This document shows positions 44,088 to 53,500 of a stretch of 64,000 bases of DNA, one piece after another. This DNA is from Paenibacillus auburnensis. GTDB taxonomy: Bacteria > Bacillota > Bacilli > Paenibacillales > Paenibacillaceae. The first letter of the stretch is position 1. Each line of letters starts with the position of its first letter. The stretch lies in the NCBI RefSeq assembly GCF_927798115.1, contig NZ_CAKMMG010000001.1, positions 1,302,001 through 1,366,000 on the forward strand, written 5' to 3'. A program made the translations under genes and the position numbers. The notes beneath the pieces were generated by a model. It did not search any database. It was not told the DNA's origin and saw only the letters and a program-made list of their open reading frames with translations.

Positions 44088-45061
44088 AGATGACGTCTAA
44101 CCTCCTCAAGAACCATCGGAATAGCCTGTTCCATTGTTGCATCAAGACGGGCACCGGCAGCACGGGTATGACCCCCGCCACCAAATACTTGTGCAAGTGC
44201 CGCGACATCCACTTTACCGGCTGAGCGCAAGCTTACTTTCACAGCATGCTCATTGATTACTTTGAAAAGAATACCAACCTCAACCCCACGGATATTACGG
44301 GGATAATTCACTATGCCTTCCAAATCTTCATTGGCTGCTCCACAGTCAAGCATATCCTGCGGCGTTACATGCACCCAGGCAATATCACCTTCGGGGGACA
44401 TCTCTAGTGTATTCAATGCACGGTTCAGGACTTTCACCTGAGGCAGGGTCATTTCCTCCAGCAGGTTCTCCGCCAGTTCAGGACCGTTTACCCCCATAGC
44501 CAGCAGTTCAGAGACCGCAGCCATCACTTTGGGTGATGTATTGGAATAGCGGAATCCGCCGGTGTCAGTTAGCAGTCCCGTATAAAGCGCCGTGGCAATA
44601 TCGAGGTTCCATTCTACTTGAAACGTCTTCAGCAAGTCGAACAAAATTTCCGCAGTTGCAGCAGCATCCGGCTTAATGAGCGTCACGAAACCATAACCGT
44701 TATTGGTAGGATGATGGTCAATATTCACGATGAGCGCATCACTGGCAAAATAACGCTGGGTCAGTCCCACACGCTGAAAATCTGCACAATCGACGCAAAT
44801 AACATTGCTGTATTGGCGCTGCAGCTCACCTTCCGCCAAATTGACAATTTCACCGGCATGCCATAAGTATTCCATCCGCTGCGGAATCGGACCTTCATTC
44901 AGCATAGTATATTTTTTGCCCAGACATGAGAGAAGCCAGCCCACCGCGAGGGTGGAGCTGACTGCATCTCCGTCCGGCTGAACATGCGACACTACAAGGT
45001 AATCGTCGTGTTCCAGCAGAAACTTACGGGTCTGCTGGAGACTTTGTTCATAGCTCTGCAT
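44084..45061 (-). CDS. nrnA: DHH/DHHA1 oligoribonuclease/pAp phosphatase NrnA
   Basis: A 325-residue nanoRNase and 3'-phosphoadenosine-5'-phosphate phosphatase. Metal motifs: HVQPDGDAVSS near 26-36, VICVDCAD and NIDHHPTNNGYG (DHH), then the C-terminal DHHA1 domain ending VFGGGGHTRAAGA. It finishes RNA decay begun by the RNases in this window. Located between rbfA and truB, as in B. subtilis (ytqI-type genes occur elsewhere there), so the exact paralogue name is less certain than the family. Confidence 0.92.
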   Translation of the reverse strand: MQSYEQSLQQTRKFLLEHDDYLVVSHVQPDGDAVSSTLAVGWLLSCLGKKYTMLNEGPIPQRMEYLWHAGEIVNLAEGELQRQYSNVICVDCADFQRVGLTQRYFASDALIVNIDHHPTNNGYGFVTLIKPDAAATAEILFDLLKTFQVEWNLDIATALYTGLLTDTGGFRYSNTSPKVMAAVSELLAMGVNGPELAENLLEEMTLPQVKVLNRALNTLEMSPEGDIAWVHVTPQDMLDCGAANEDLEGIVNYPRNIRGVEVGILFKVINEHAVKVSLRSAGKVDVAALAQVFGGGGHTRAAGARLDATMEQAIPMVLEEVRRHL

Positions 45062-45082
45062 TCGCCGTCTCCTTTATGTTTC

Positions 45083-45433
45083 CTAGCTTTCTTCGTGCTT
45101 GATTTCGCCGAGCAGCTTCTCAATATGACTTCCGTATGCAACGGATTCATCAATTTTGAAGATCAGCTCAGGCGTATGACGCAGGCGGATCGCCTTGCCA
45201 AGCTCAGAGCGGAGAAAGCCGTTAGCTTTCTCAATCGCTTTGAGTGAGCCTGACTGCTGCTCCGCATCCCCGAACACGCTCAGGTATACTTTGGCCTGAG
45301 ATAGATCGTTCGTCACATCTACCCCGGTTACGGTAACGAAACCAATGCGCGGGTCTTTCAGTCCGCTTTGGATAAGCTGGCTCAGTTCTTTCTTAATCTG
45401 CTCGCCAACCCGTCCGGCTCTGATTTTAGACAT
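45083..45433 (-). CDS. rbfA: Ribosome-binding factor A
   Basis: 116 residues, KH-like fold ([48 protein letters not shown]). It assists late 30S maturation and cold adaptation. ATG with AGAGGTG 7 nt upstream, 18 nt after infB. Confidence 0.97.
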   Translation of the reverse strand: MSKIRAGRVGEQIKKELSQLIQSGLKDPRIGFVTVTGVDVTNDLSQAKVYLSVFGDAEQQSGSLKAIEKANGFLRSELGKAIRLRHTPELIFKIDESVAYGSHIEKLLGEIKHEES

Positions 45434-45451
45434 CTGTATTCACCTCTTTGC

Positions 45452-48127
45452 TTAGCGCTCAACCTTTTCCATGATGAACGCTTCGATGATGTCGCCCTCT
45501 TGGACGTCATTATAGCGTTCCAAAGTTATGCCGCATTCATAACCCTGCGCCACTTCTTTGGCATCGTCCTTAAAGCGTTTCAAGGTGTCGATCTTACCTT
45601 CGAACACGACGATTCCGCCGCGGATCAGGCGCATTTCGGCATTGCGGGTGATTTTGCCGTCTGTAACCATACAGCCTGCAACGCTACCCACTTTGCTGAT
45701 TTTGAAGACATTACGTACTTCGGCATGGCCAATAACATTTTCTTTGAAGATTGGATCTAGCATGCCCTTCATGGCACTTTCAATCTCTTCAATAACGTTA
45801 TAAATAATGTTGTGCAGACGCACATCCACTTTTTCTTGTTCTGCAGCGGCTTTGGTCTGGGCGTCCGGACGAACGTTAAAGCCGATTACGATCGCATTTG
45901 ATGCTGCCGCGAGTGTAATATCGGATTCCGTAATCGCACCGGCACCGCTGTGGATAATCTTGACGCGCACGCCTTCGACTTCGATTTTGGCCAATGAGCC
46001 TTTAAGCGCTTCGACCGAACCCTGTACGTCACCTTTGATGATAACGTTCAGATCTTTGATCTCGCCGTCTTTGATGTGCTTGAACAAGTCGTCCAAAGTT
46101 ACACGGGTATTGGTATTCAGCTCGGATTGACGCTGTGACGTCGAACGTCTGTCAGCGATCGCACGGGCTTTACGCTCATCTTCAAAGGCCATGAACGGAT
46201 CGCCCGCCTGCGGCACTTCGGTCAAACCGGTAATTTCCACTGGTGTGGAAGGTCCGGCTTCCTTGATTTTGCGTCCCTTGTCATTGACCATGGCGCGTAC
46301 GCGTCCGAAGCAGTTACCTGCAACAAAAGCATCTCCGACTTTCAGGGTACCGTTCTGTACGAGAATACGGGCAACTGGCCCGCGGTTCTTATCAAGCTCT
46401 GCTTCAATCACGGTACCGCGTGCCCGTTTGTCCGGGTTCGCTTTGTACTCATTGACTTCAGCTACGAGCAGAATCATTTCCAGCAGTTCTTCCAGGTTAA
46501 TACGCTGTTTAGCGGACAGGTTGACGAAAATGGTGTCGCCGCCCCACTCTTCCGGAACCAGCTCATAGTTGGTAAGCTCCTGCTTCACACGGTCTGGATC
46601 TGCGCCCGGCTTGTCGATTTTGTTGACTGCAACAATGATCGGAAGTCCGGCAGCCTTCGCATGGTTGATCGCTTCCACCGTCTGCGGCATAACACCGTCA
46701 TCGGCAGCTACGACGATAATCGTCATATCTGTAACTTGGGCACCACGGGCACGCATCGCGGTAAAGGCTTCGTGACCCGGTGTATCCAGGAACGTAATTT
46801 TCTTGTGGTTGATTTCGACTTGATAAGCACCAATATGCTGAGTGATCCCGCCGGCTTCGCCGCCAGTTACGTTCGTCGAACGAATCGCATCGAGCAATGT
46901 TGTTTTACCATGGTCAACGTGACCCATGATCGTTACAACCGGTGGACGGGTCATCAGATCCTCTTCGGAATCATTCTCTTCCACGGTTTCGAAGCTGTCT
47001 TCATCAACTGGAATCTTCACTTCTACTTCAACCCCGAATTCACCGGAGAGCAGCAGGATGGTGTCGATGTCGAGCTCCTGGTTAATTGTAGCCATAACAC
47101 CCATCAGGATCAGCTTCTTGATTACTTCCGAAGCATCCTTATGCAGCAATTTGGCTGTTTCGCCAACGGTCATGCTGCCGCGAACAATGATCTTTTTCGG
47201 TGTGTTGTCGATCTTCTCACGGTGTACCATTGGCTGGTTTCTGCCGCCGCGGTTGTTCTTGCCGCCACGGCCGCGGAAATTCCCGCCCTTGCCGTCTTCA
47301 AACCGTTTTTGGCTGCCGTTGTTGTTCGGTCTGCCGCCGGTAGTGTTCTTCTTAGGACCTCTGTCGCCGCCACGGGAGAAGTCTCCGCCGCCGCCTTGAC
47401 CTTGTGGACGGCTGTCTGTACGCGGAGCGCTTGAGCCTTGTGGACGGTCACCAGTACGTGGTGCACTGCCTTGACCTTGCGGACGGTTGCCGCCGGTGGA
47501 GCTGCCTTGCGGACGGCTTCCGCCGGTGGAGCTGCCTTGCGGACGGCTTCCGCCAGTGGAGCTGCCCTGCGGACGGTTGCCGCCGGTGGAGCTGCCCTGC
47601 GGACGGTTGCCGCCGGTGGAGCTGCCTTGCGGACGGTTGCCGCCGGTGGAGCTGCCTTGCGGACGGTTGCCGCCAGTGGAGCTGCCTTGCGGACGGTTGC
47701 CGCCGGTGGAGCTGCCTTGTGGGCGGGAATTCTGTGTGGAGCCTGATGTAGTTCTGCGGGAATCTTGTCCGCTTTGGGGCCTTGGGGACGTCGTCGATTG
47801 GTTGTTGTTTTGGTTACTGTTCATACCTACCTGCTTTTCCGGTTGATTTTTGTTGGCATTCTGAGCACTCTGCGGTTCGGCTGTTACCGTTCCGGTAGTT
47901 ACCGGACGGCTGCTGGTGCCGGTGTCACGCTTGGCTGCAGCGTTTGATTTGATATCCTTAAAGAATTGCTCGACTTTTGTTACCGAGCTATTCTCCATCA
48001 CACTCATATGATTATTCACAGGAACATTCAAACGCTTCAGAATTGTAATGATTTCTTTACTGCTCATGTTCAAAGATTTCGCGTATTCATACACGCGCAG
48101 TTTATCCTTATTGTCTTCTTTAGTCAA
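45452..48127 (-). CDS. infB: Translation initiation factor IF-2
   Basis: An 891-residue GTPase delivering initiator tRNA. N-terminal IF2_N domain ([26 protein letters not shown]), then a long disordered linker (about 60-290) with eight RPQGSSTGG(N/S) repeats and Gly/Arg-rich stretches. A second IF2_N follows, then G1 GHVDHGKT near residue 400, NKID, and domains II-IV. TTG start at 48127 with GGAGG 8 nt upstream; it overlaps the ylxQ stop by 8 nt. The repeat count makes this linker longer than in B. subtilis IF-2. Confidence 0.98.
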   Translation of the reverse strand: MTKEDNKDKLRVYEYAKSLNMSSKEIITILKRLNVPVNNHMSVMENSSVTKVEQFFKDIKSNAAAKRDTGTSSRPVTTGTVTAEPQSAQNANKNQPEKQVGMNSNQNNNQSTTSPRPQSGQDSRRTTSGSTQNSRPQGSSTGGNRPQGSSTGGNRPQGSSTGGNRPQGSSTGGNRPQGSSTGGNRPQGSSTGGSRPQGSSTGGSRPQGSSTGGNRPQGQGSAPRTGDRPQGSSAPRTDSRPQGQGGGGDFSRGGDRGPKKNTTGGRPNNNGSQKRFEDGKGGNFRGRGGKNNRGGRNQPMVHREKIDNTPKKIIVRGSMTVGETAKLLHKDASEVIKKLILMGVMATINQELDIDTILLLSGEFGVEVEVKIPVDEDSFETVEENDSEEDLMTRPPVVTIMGHVDHGKTTLLDAIRSTNVTGGEAGGITQHIGAYQVEINHKKITFLDTPGHEAFTAMRARGAQVTDMTIIVVAADDGVMPQTVEAINHAKAAGLPIIVAVNKIDKPGADPDRVKQELTNYELVPEEWGGDTIFVNLSAKQRINLEELLEMILLVAEVNEYKANPDKRARGTVIEAELDKNRGPVARILVQNGTLKVGDAFVAGNCFGRVRAMVNDKGRKIKEAGPSTPVEITGLTEVPQAGDPFMAFEDERKARAIADRRSTSQRQSELNTNTRVTLDDLFKHIKDGEIKDLNVIIKGDVQGSVEALKGSLAKIEVEGVRVKIIHSGAGAITESDITLAAASNAIVIGFNVRPDAQTKAAAEQEKVDVRLHNIIYNVIEEIESAMKGMLDPIFKENVIGHAEVRNVFKISKVGSVAGCMVTDGKITRNAEMRLIRGGIVVFEGKIDTLKRFKDDAKEVAQGYECGITLERYNDVQEGDIIEAFIMEKVER
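47491..47730. repeat. Eight tandem 30-bp repeats inside infB
   Basis: Eight contiguous 30-bp units (consensus beginning CGCCGGTGGAGCTGCC on the plus strand), each encoding ten residues on the minus strand (RPQGSSTGG plus N or S). Units differ at only a few positions (CCGG/CCAG, CCTTG/CCCTG, GGTTG/GGCTT), so the array is recent or homogenised. Confidence 0.97.
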
Positions 48128-48443
48128 TAACTCCACCTCCGACAGTATCTCCAAGCGTTCTGGAGATCATTTCCGCGAATCCTTTATCCGTAACGGCCAG
48201 CACTACGCGCTGGTCTTTACCAATACTTGCACCGAGTTCATCCCGGTGAAATGCGATTACTAGTGGAATATCGTAGGTCCCGCATTTATCACGGAACTTT
48301 TTTTGGGTATTATCTGAAGCGTCACCTGCAAGGACGACCAGCTTCGCCTCCGATGACCGTACTGCCTTGAGTACAGCCTCGTCGCCGGTGACAATCTTGC
48401 CTGCTCTCATGGCAAGCCCTAAATAAGAAAGTGTCTTACTCAT
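48120..48443 (-). CDS. ylxQ: YlxQ, L7Ae-family RNA-binding protein
   Basis: A 107-residue member of the L7Ae/L30e/S12e/Gadd45 family ([43 protein letters not shown]). Likely binds kink-turn RNA. ATG at 48443 overlaps the ylxR stop by 8 nt, and its own stop overlaps the infB start by 8 nt, so the three are tightly coupled. Confidence 0.93.
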   Translation of the reverse strand: MSKTLSYLGLAMRAGKIVTGDEAVLKAVRSSEAKLVVLAGDASDNTQKKFRDKCGTYDIPLVIAFHRDELGASIGKDQRVVLAVTDKGFAEMISRTLGDTVGGGVID

Positions 48444-48744
48444 TGTCCTCACTATCCTTTGCTGCTAAAAACTCTTCTTCCACGGATGCAAAATCCCTGG
48501 CTAGCTGAGCATAGATTTCAGGACTCACTTGACATTTTAACGCACGGTCAAGCGCTTTGTTCTTTTGTGCCAGTTTAAAGCATTCCAGTTTACCGCAGAT
48601 GTAAGCACCACGGCCTGACTTCTTGCCTGTCAGATCGATCAGCACTTCGCCCTCAGGCGTGCGAACCACGCGAATCAGCTCTTTTTTGGGCATCATCTCC
48701 TGGCTGGCCACACATTTGCGCAGCGGTACCTTTTTTTGCTTCAT
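48436..48744 (-). CDS. ylxR: YlxR (DUF448) RNA-binding protein
   Basis: 102 residues, with the conserved PLRKCVASQEMMPKKELIRVVRTPEGEVLIDLTGKKSGRGAYIC (GRGA(Y/W) motif) of YlxR. Associated with RNase P or transcription control in published work; not settled. ATG with GGGAGG 9 nt upstream. In the nusA-ylxR-ylxQ-infB order. Confidence 0.95.
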   Translation of the reverse strand: MKQKKVPLRKCVASQEMMPKKELIRVVRTPEGEVLIDLTGKKSGRGAYICGKLECFKLAQKNKALDRALKCQVSPEIYAQLARDFASVEEEFLAAKDSEDNE

Positions 48745-48775
48745 CCTAATCGCCTCCCGTCAGTCAGCAGCTTAA

Positions 48776-49873
48776 TTAATCAATGGAGACGGAATCCTGA
48801 TGCATTTCATCGCTAATTGTTTTCGGTCTGCCGTATTCCTGCTCCGCTTGAGTTTCGCTCTTGATATCAATTTTCCAGCCGGTAAGTTTGGCCGCAAGGC
48901 GGGCATTTTGCCCCTTGATGCCGATTGCCAAGGATAATTGATAGTCAGGAACGATGACACGGGCCATTTTCTCAGCTTCAAAGACTTGAACCTCAAGCAC
49001 TTTGGACGGGCTGAGTGCATTAGCCACATATTCCTGCACCGCATCAGAATAACGCACAATATCAATCTTCTCGCCGCGAAGCTCTGTAACGATGGTCTGC
49101 ACGCGTGTACCTCTTGGGCCAACGCAGGAGCCAACCGGATCCACCTCTTCATTACGCGAGAATACAGCGATCTTCGAACGGAAGCCTGCTTCGCGGGCCA
49201 CAGAACGAATCTCAACAACGCCGTCAAAAATCTCAGGAACCTCCAGCTCGAACAGACGCTTCAGCAAACCCGGATGACTGCGGGACAGCATAATTTGCGG
49301 CCCTTTGGTCGTATTCTCCACTTTGGTGATATAGGCCTTGATCCGCTCGCTCTGCTTGAACTTCTCACCCGGCATCAGCTCGCTCAGCGGCAGAACCGCT
49401 TCGATTTTGCCAAGATCTACATAAATATTCCGCATATCCTGACGCTGTACAAGGCCGGTAACAATATCATCTTCCTTGTCAATAAAAGCGTTATAGATAA
49501 GGCCCCGCTCTGCTTCACGAATACGCTGGGTTACAACCTGCTTGGCGGTTTGCGCCGCAATCCGGCCAAAATCGCGTGGTGTTACTTCAAGCTCGGCAAC
49601 ATCTTCCAGCTGGAAATGAGGGTTGATCTCTCTGGCTGCCGGCAGGGAAATTTCAGTCCGGGTATCCAGAACCTCCTCGACAACCAGCTTACGGGCGAAT
49701 ACTTTGATTACGCCTGTGTTGCGGTTCATGTCCACACGCACGTTCTGCGCCGCATTGAAGTTGCGTTTATAGCTGGAGATCAGCGCAGCTTCGATGGCTT
49801 CAAACAGCACATCCTTGCTGATGCCTTTCTCCCTTTCCAGTTCATTCATAGCTTCGATAAAATCCATACTCAT
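48776..49873 (-). CDS. nusA: Transcription termination/antitermination factor NusA
   Basis: A 365-residue protein with N-terminal RNA-polymerase-binding domain, S1 domain (about 130-200; EDDIVTGLVQRQDMRNIYVDLGKIEAVLP), and KH1/KH2 (VGSCVGPRGTRVQTIVTEL; LAIGIKGQNARLAAKLTGWKIDIKSE). It lacks the C-terminal acidic repeats of E. coli NusA, as usual in Firmicutes. ATG after AAAGGGGG at about 11 nt. Confidence 0.98.
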   Translation of the reverse strand: MSMDFIEAMNELEREKGISKDVLFEAIEAALISSYKRNFNAAQNVRVDMNRNTGVIKVFARKLVVEEVLDTRTEISLPAAREINPHFQLEDVAELEVTPRDFGRIAAQTAKQVVTQRIREAERGLIYNAFIDKEDDIVTGLVQRQDMRNIYVDLGKIEAVLPLSELMPGEKFKQSERIKAYITKVENTTKGPQIMLSRSHPGLLKRLFELEVPEIFDGVVEIRSVAREAGFRSKIAVFSRNEEVDPVGSCVGPRGTRVQTIVTELRGEKIDIVRYSDAVQEYVANALSPSKVLEVQVFEAEKMARVIVPDYQLSLAIGIKGQNARLAAKLTGWKIDIKSETQAEQEYGRPKTISDEMHQDSVSID

Positions 49874-49899
49874 GAAATTCCGGTCCCCCTTTCAAGACG

Positions 49900-50367
49900 T
49901 TAAAAAATAATGGCCAATCTCGCGCTGGCGACTTTGGCATACGGCACTACATGTTCTTTTTTGCCCGCGGAGATGAGCAGTTCCTCGTTCTCGAACGAGA
50001 GCAAACGACCTTCGAATTCTTTGAGGCCTTGAATCGGCTCATAAACCGTTACATATACGTCCTTGCCTACCGCTTTGGCGACATCTGCCGCTTTCTTCAG
50101 CGGGCGTTCTGCGCCAGGAGAAGAAACCTCCAGGAAATAGGCTTCAGGGATAGGATCATTCTCATCCAGCTTTGAACTGAAATATTCGCTAATGGCACCG
50201 CAGTCATCAATATCAATGCCGCCTTCTTTGTCTACGAATATGCGCAAAAACCAGTTGGAGCCTTCCTTCACGTATTCAACGTCCACCAGTTCGAAACCAT
50301 TGTCCTCGAGATAGGACCCGAGCATCTGCTCTACCGTTTGTTTAATTTTGGATTTGGGTGTGCTCAA
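49900..50367 (-). CDS. rimP: Ribosome maturation factor RimP
   Basis: A 155-residue 30S assembly factor. N-terminal domain GFELVDVEYVKEGSNWFLRIFVDKEGGIDIDDCGAIS and FLEVSSPGAERPLKKAADVAKAVGKDVYV are family-specific. TTG start at 50367 with GGAGGT about 9 nt upstream; a longer frame to 50409 includes the site itself. First gene of the nusA operon. Confidence 0.96.
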   Translation of the reverse strand: MSTPKSKIKQTVEQMLGSYLEDNGFELVDVEYVKEGSNWFLRIFVDKEGGIDIDDCGAISEYFSSKLDENDPIPEAYFLEVSSPGAERPLKKAADVAKAVGKDVYVTVYEPIQGLKEFEGRLLSFENEELLISAGKKEHVVPYAKVASARLAIIF

Positions 50368-50413
50368 AAGAAAATTACCTCCACGAACTTGTCTTTTGCT
50401 ATATACCAAAGAT

Positions 50414-50437
50414 AAAGAGTGGGTTTCCCCACTCTTT
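50414..50437 (-). other. Leader hairpin upstream of rimP (possibly the polC terminator)
   Basis: AAAGAGTGGG-GAAA-CCCACTCTTT, a 10-bp perfect stem with a GNRA loop and only a weak U-tract. It lies about 27 nt downstream of the predicted rimP start point, so it is in the operon's 5' leader as well as after polC. Confidence 0.6.
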
Positions 50438-50470
50438 ACACAACGGACTTATCTCATTATTACCAAAAAA

Positions 50471-50499
50471 ATTATACCATAGTGCATCTACACTGACAA
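50471..50499 (-). promoter_or_regulatory. SigA-type promoter of the rimP-nusA-infB operon
   Basis: TTGTCA (50499-50494), 17 bp, TATAAT (50476-50471) with an upstream TGG (extended -10). Confidence 0.85.
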
Positions 50500-50565
50500 G
50501 TGCTAGCCCTTGACTCCCCGTTTGGAGATGCTGTTCAGGCTGTTCAAATCCGCTTTGCGGGACAG

Positions 50566-53500
50566 TTAAAACAGGGAAAGCTGATTGCTCTCCGGTAGTC
50601 CCCGGAAGCAGCCCATGCCATTCAACAGCTCAATCACAGTCTTGCTCGCTTTGGATTTCTGCTGGAAATCCTCAATCGACAGGAACTCTCCCGCATCCTT
50701 AGCAGCAGCAATATTAATGGCGGCATTGTCACCAATTCCCGCAAGCGAGGAGAACGGCGGAATCAGGCTGGTGCCGTCAACGGTAAACTTCGTAGCATCG
50801 GAACGGTAGAGATCGATATTTTTAAAAGTGAAGCCGCGTGCAGTCATCTCCAGCGCCATCTCAAGGACAGGAAGCATCGCTTTTTCCTTAGGCAGAGCCT
50901 GGAAGCCCTTGCCTTCAATCTCCACGATCTGACGGTTGATTGCTTCATACCCCTTACAGCAGAGTTCAATATCAAAATCGGCTGCACGGACTGTGAAGTA
51001 GGTCGCATAATATTCAATTGGATGATACAGCTTGAAGTAGGCGGTCCGTACCGCAGAAATAACATACGCTGCGGCGTGGGCTTTCGGGAACATGTACTGG
51101 ATCTTCAAGCAGGAGTCAATGTACCACTGAGGGACCTTACACTTCTTCATCTCTTCAATCCATTCGGCGGACAAGCCTTTACCCTTACGCACACTCTCCG
51201 TAATTTTGAAGGCAAGCCCCGCATCCATACCCGCTTTGTAGATCAGGAACAGCATGATATCATCACGGCAACCTATAACGGTCTTGATGTTACAAGTGTT
51301 ATTCTTGATCAGCTCCTGGGCATTACCAAGCCATACTCCGGTTCCGTGAGACAGTCCTGAGATCTGAAGCAAGTCGGCAAAGCTGGACGGCTTGGACTCT
51401 ACGAGCATCTGGCGGACAAACTTGGTCCCCATTTCCGGTACCCCATAGGTTGCTACAGGCGTCCGGATCTGATCCGGGCGGACCCCAAGCGCTTCGGTGG
51501 AATTGAACATGCTCATTACCTTCGGATCGTTCATTGGTATGGTTGTCGGATCCACACCGGTCAGATCCTGCAGCATCCGCATCATGGTCGGATCATCATG
51601 ACCCAGAATATCGAGCTTGAGCAGGTTGGCGTCAAAGGCGTGATAGTCAAAGTGTGTTGTCTTCCATTCTGCTGTGACATCATCCGCCGGATACTGAACC
51701 GGGGTAATGTCTTCAATTTCCATATAATCCGGCAAAACAACGATACCGCCCGGATGCTGTCCGGTACTGCGCTTAACGCCTGTGCACCCGGCTGCCAGAC
51801 GCCCTACCTCGGCTCCGCGCCAGCGTTTCTGGTGGTGCTCTTCATATTTCTTGGTGAACCCGAAGGCCGTCTTCTCTGCCACAGTACCGATGGTTCCTGC
51901 ACGGAATACATTATCCGGCCCAAACATTGTTTTGGTAAAGTTATGAGCATTCGGTTGATATTCCCCGGAAAAGTTAAGGTCGATATCGGGAACCTTATCC
52001 CCTTTAAAGCCCAGGAAGGTCTCGAACGGAATATCCTGCCCTTCCCCTTTCAGATTACCGCCGCAGTTCGGACAGGCCTTGTCCGGAAGGTCAAACCCGC
52101 TCGGCACACTGCCGTCGAGAAACCACTCACTATGGCGGCATTCCGGATTGGTACAAATATAATGAGCCGGCAGCGGATTAACCTCAGAAATCCCGAGAAA
52201 GGTCGCCACGACTGACGAACCTACTGAACCACGTGAACCAACCAGATACCCGTCCTGGTTGGACTTCTTAACCAGACGTTCAGAGATCAGATAGTTGGCG
52301 GAGAACCCGTATTTAATGATTGGTGCGAGTTCCTTCTCCAGACGGGCCACGACTACCTCTGGCAATTCTTCGCCATAGATCGACTTGGCAGTGTTGTAGC
52401 AGGTATTGCGGATTTCATCATCTGCGCCTTCAATAATTGGTGTAAACAGCTGATCAGGGAACAGTTCATATTCCTCAAAGCGGTCAGCCAGTTCCACCGT
52501 GTTCGTGACGACGACCTCCATCGCTTTTTCCGCACCCAGGAATTCGAATTCGGCAAGCATTTCATCCGTGGTCCGGAAATGGGCATCCGGCTTGCGCTGG
52601 TCCTTCAGCGGGCTGAATCCGGTGATTCCGTGAATTGTAATGTCGCGGAATAGCTTGTCCCGCGGCTCCAGATAATGCACATTGCCTGTCGCGATGACCG
52701 GCTTGTTCATCTGCTCGCCGATTTCACAAATCTTGCGTACAACATTGCGTAAGTCCTCGGCGCTGGCCACAAATCCTTTATCTACCAGATGCATATACAT
52801 CGTCAGCGGCTGAATTTCCAGAATATCATAGAACTGGGCAACCTCTATAGCTTCCTCTACCGTCTTGTTGAGCACTGCTTCAAAAAATTCGCCTCGTTCA
52901 CAGCCGGAAATCACGATCAATCCGTCGCGGTGTTCTTCAAGCTTGGATTTAGGAATACAGGGTACTCGTTTATAATATTCTGTATGCGACATCGAGATGA
53001 GCTTGTACAGATTCTTTTTGCCGACTGGATTCAGCGCATAAATTCCGCAGTGAAACGGCCGGACGTTCGACAGATCATTGCCGACATAGTCATTCAGCCG
53101 TTCCAGTCGGGTCAGCCCCTTCAGCTTCTCGGCATCGGCCAGCAGGCCGTTTAGAATGCCCCCCAGTGCCACTGTATCATCTACCGCACGGTGATGGCTC
53201 TCCAGCAGGACTTTATATTTATCGGCGAGCGTGTTCAGCCGGTGATTCTTCATGCTAGGGTAGAGCAAACGTGCCAGCTCCAGTGTATCGAGTGAAGGAT
53301 TCGGCAGTTCAGGCTGTCCCAGCTTACGCAGGGAAGCCTGTATAAAGCCCATATCGAACCGGGCATTATGGGCAACCAGAATGCTGTCACCGACAAAATC
53401 AACGAATTCTTTGAGCACCGGTTCCAGATCGGGAGCATCCTTGACCATCTCATCTGTGATATTGGTCAATTGCTGGATATGGTACGGGATTTTCTCGTGC

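Noticed and set aside
45558..47434. Several long plus-strand frames opposite infB
   Set aside because: Codon-mirroring artefacts of a GC-balanced, highly conserved gene on the other strand.
47491..47730. Possible CRISPR array
   Set aside because: The 30-bp units are contiguous with no spacers, lie inside infB and have no cas genes nearby.
47404..47846. Repetitive plus-strand frames opposite infB (Trp/Cys-rich and Leu/Pro-rich repeats)
   Set aside because: They are the other frames of the 30-bp infB array. The repeat unit is a multiple of three, so every frame stays open; IF-2 is clearly the real product.
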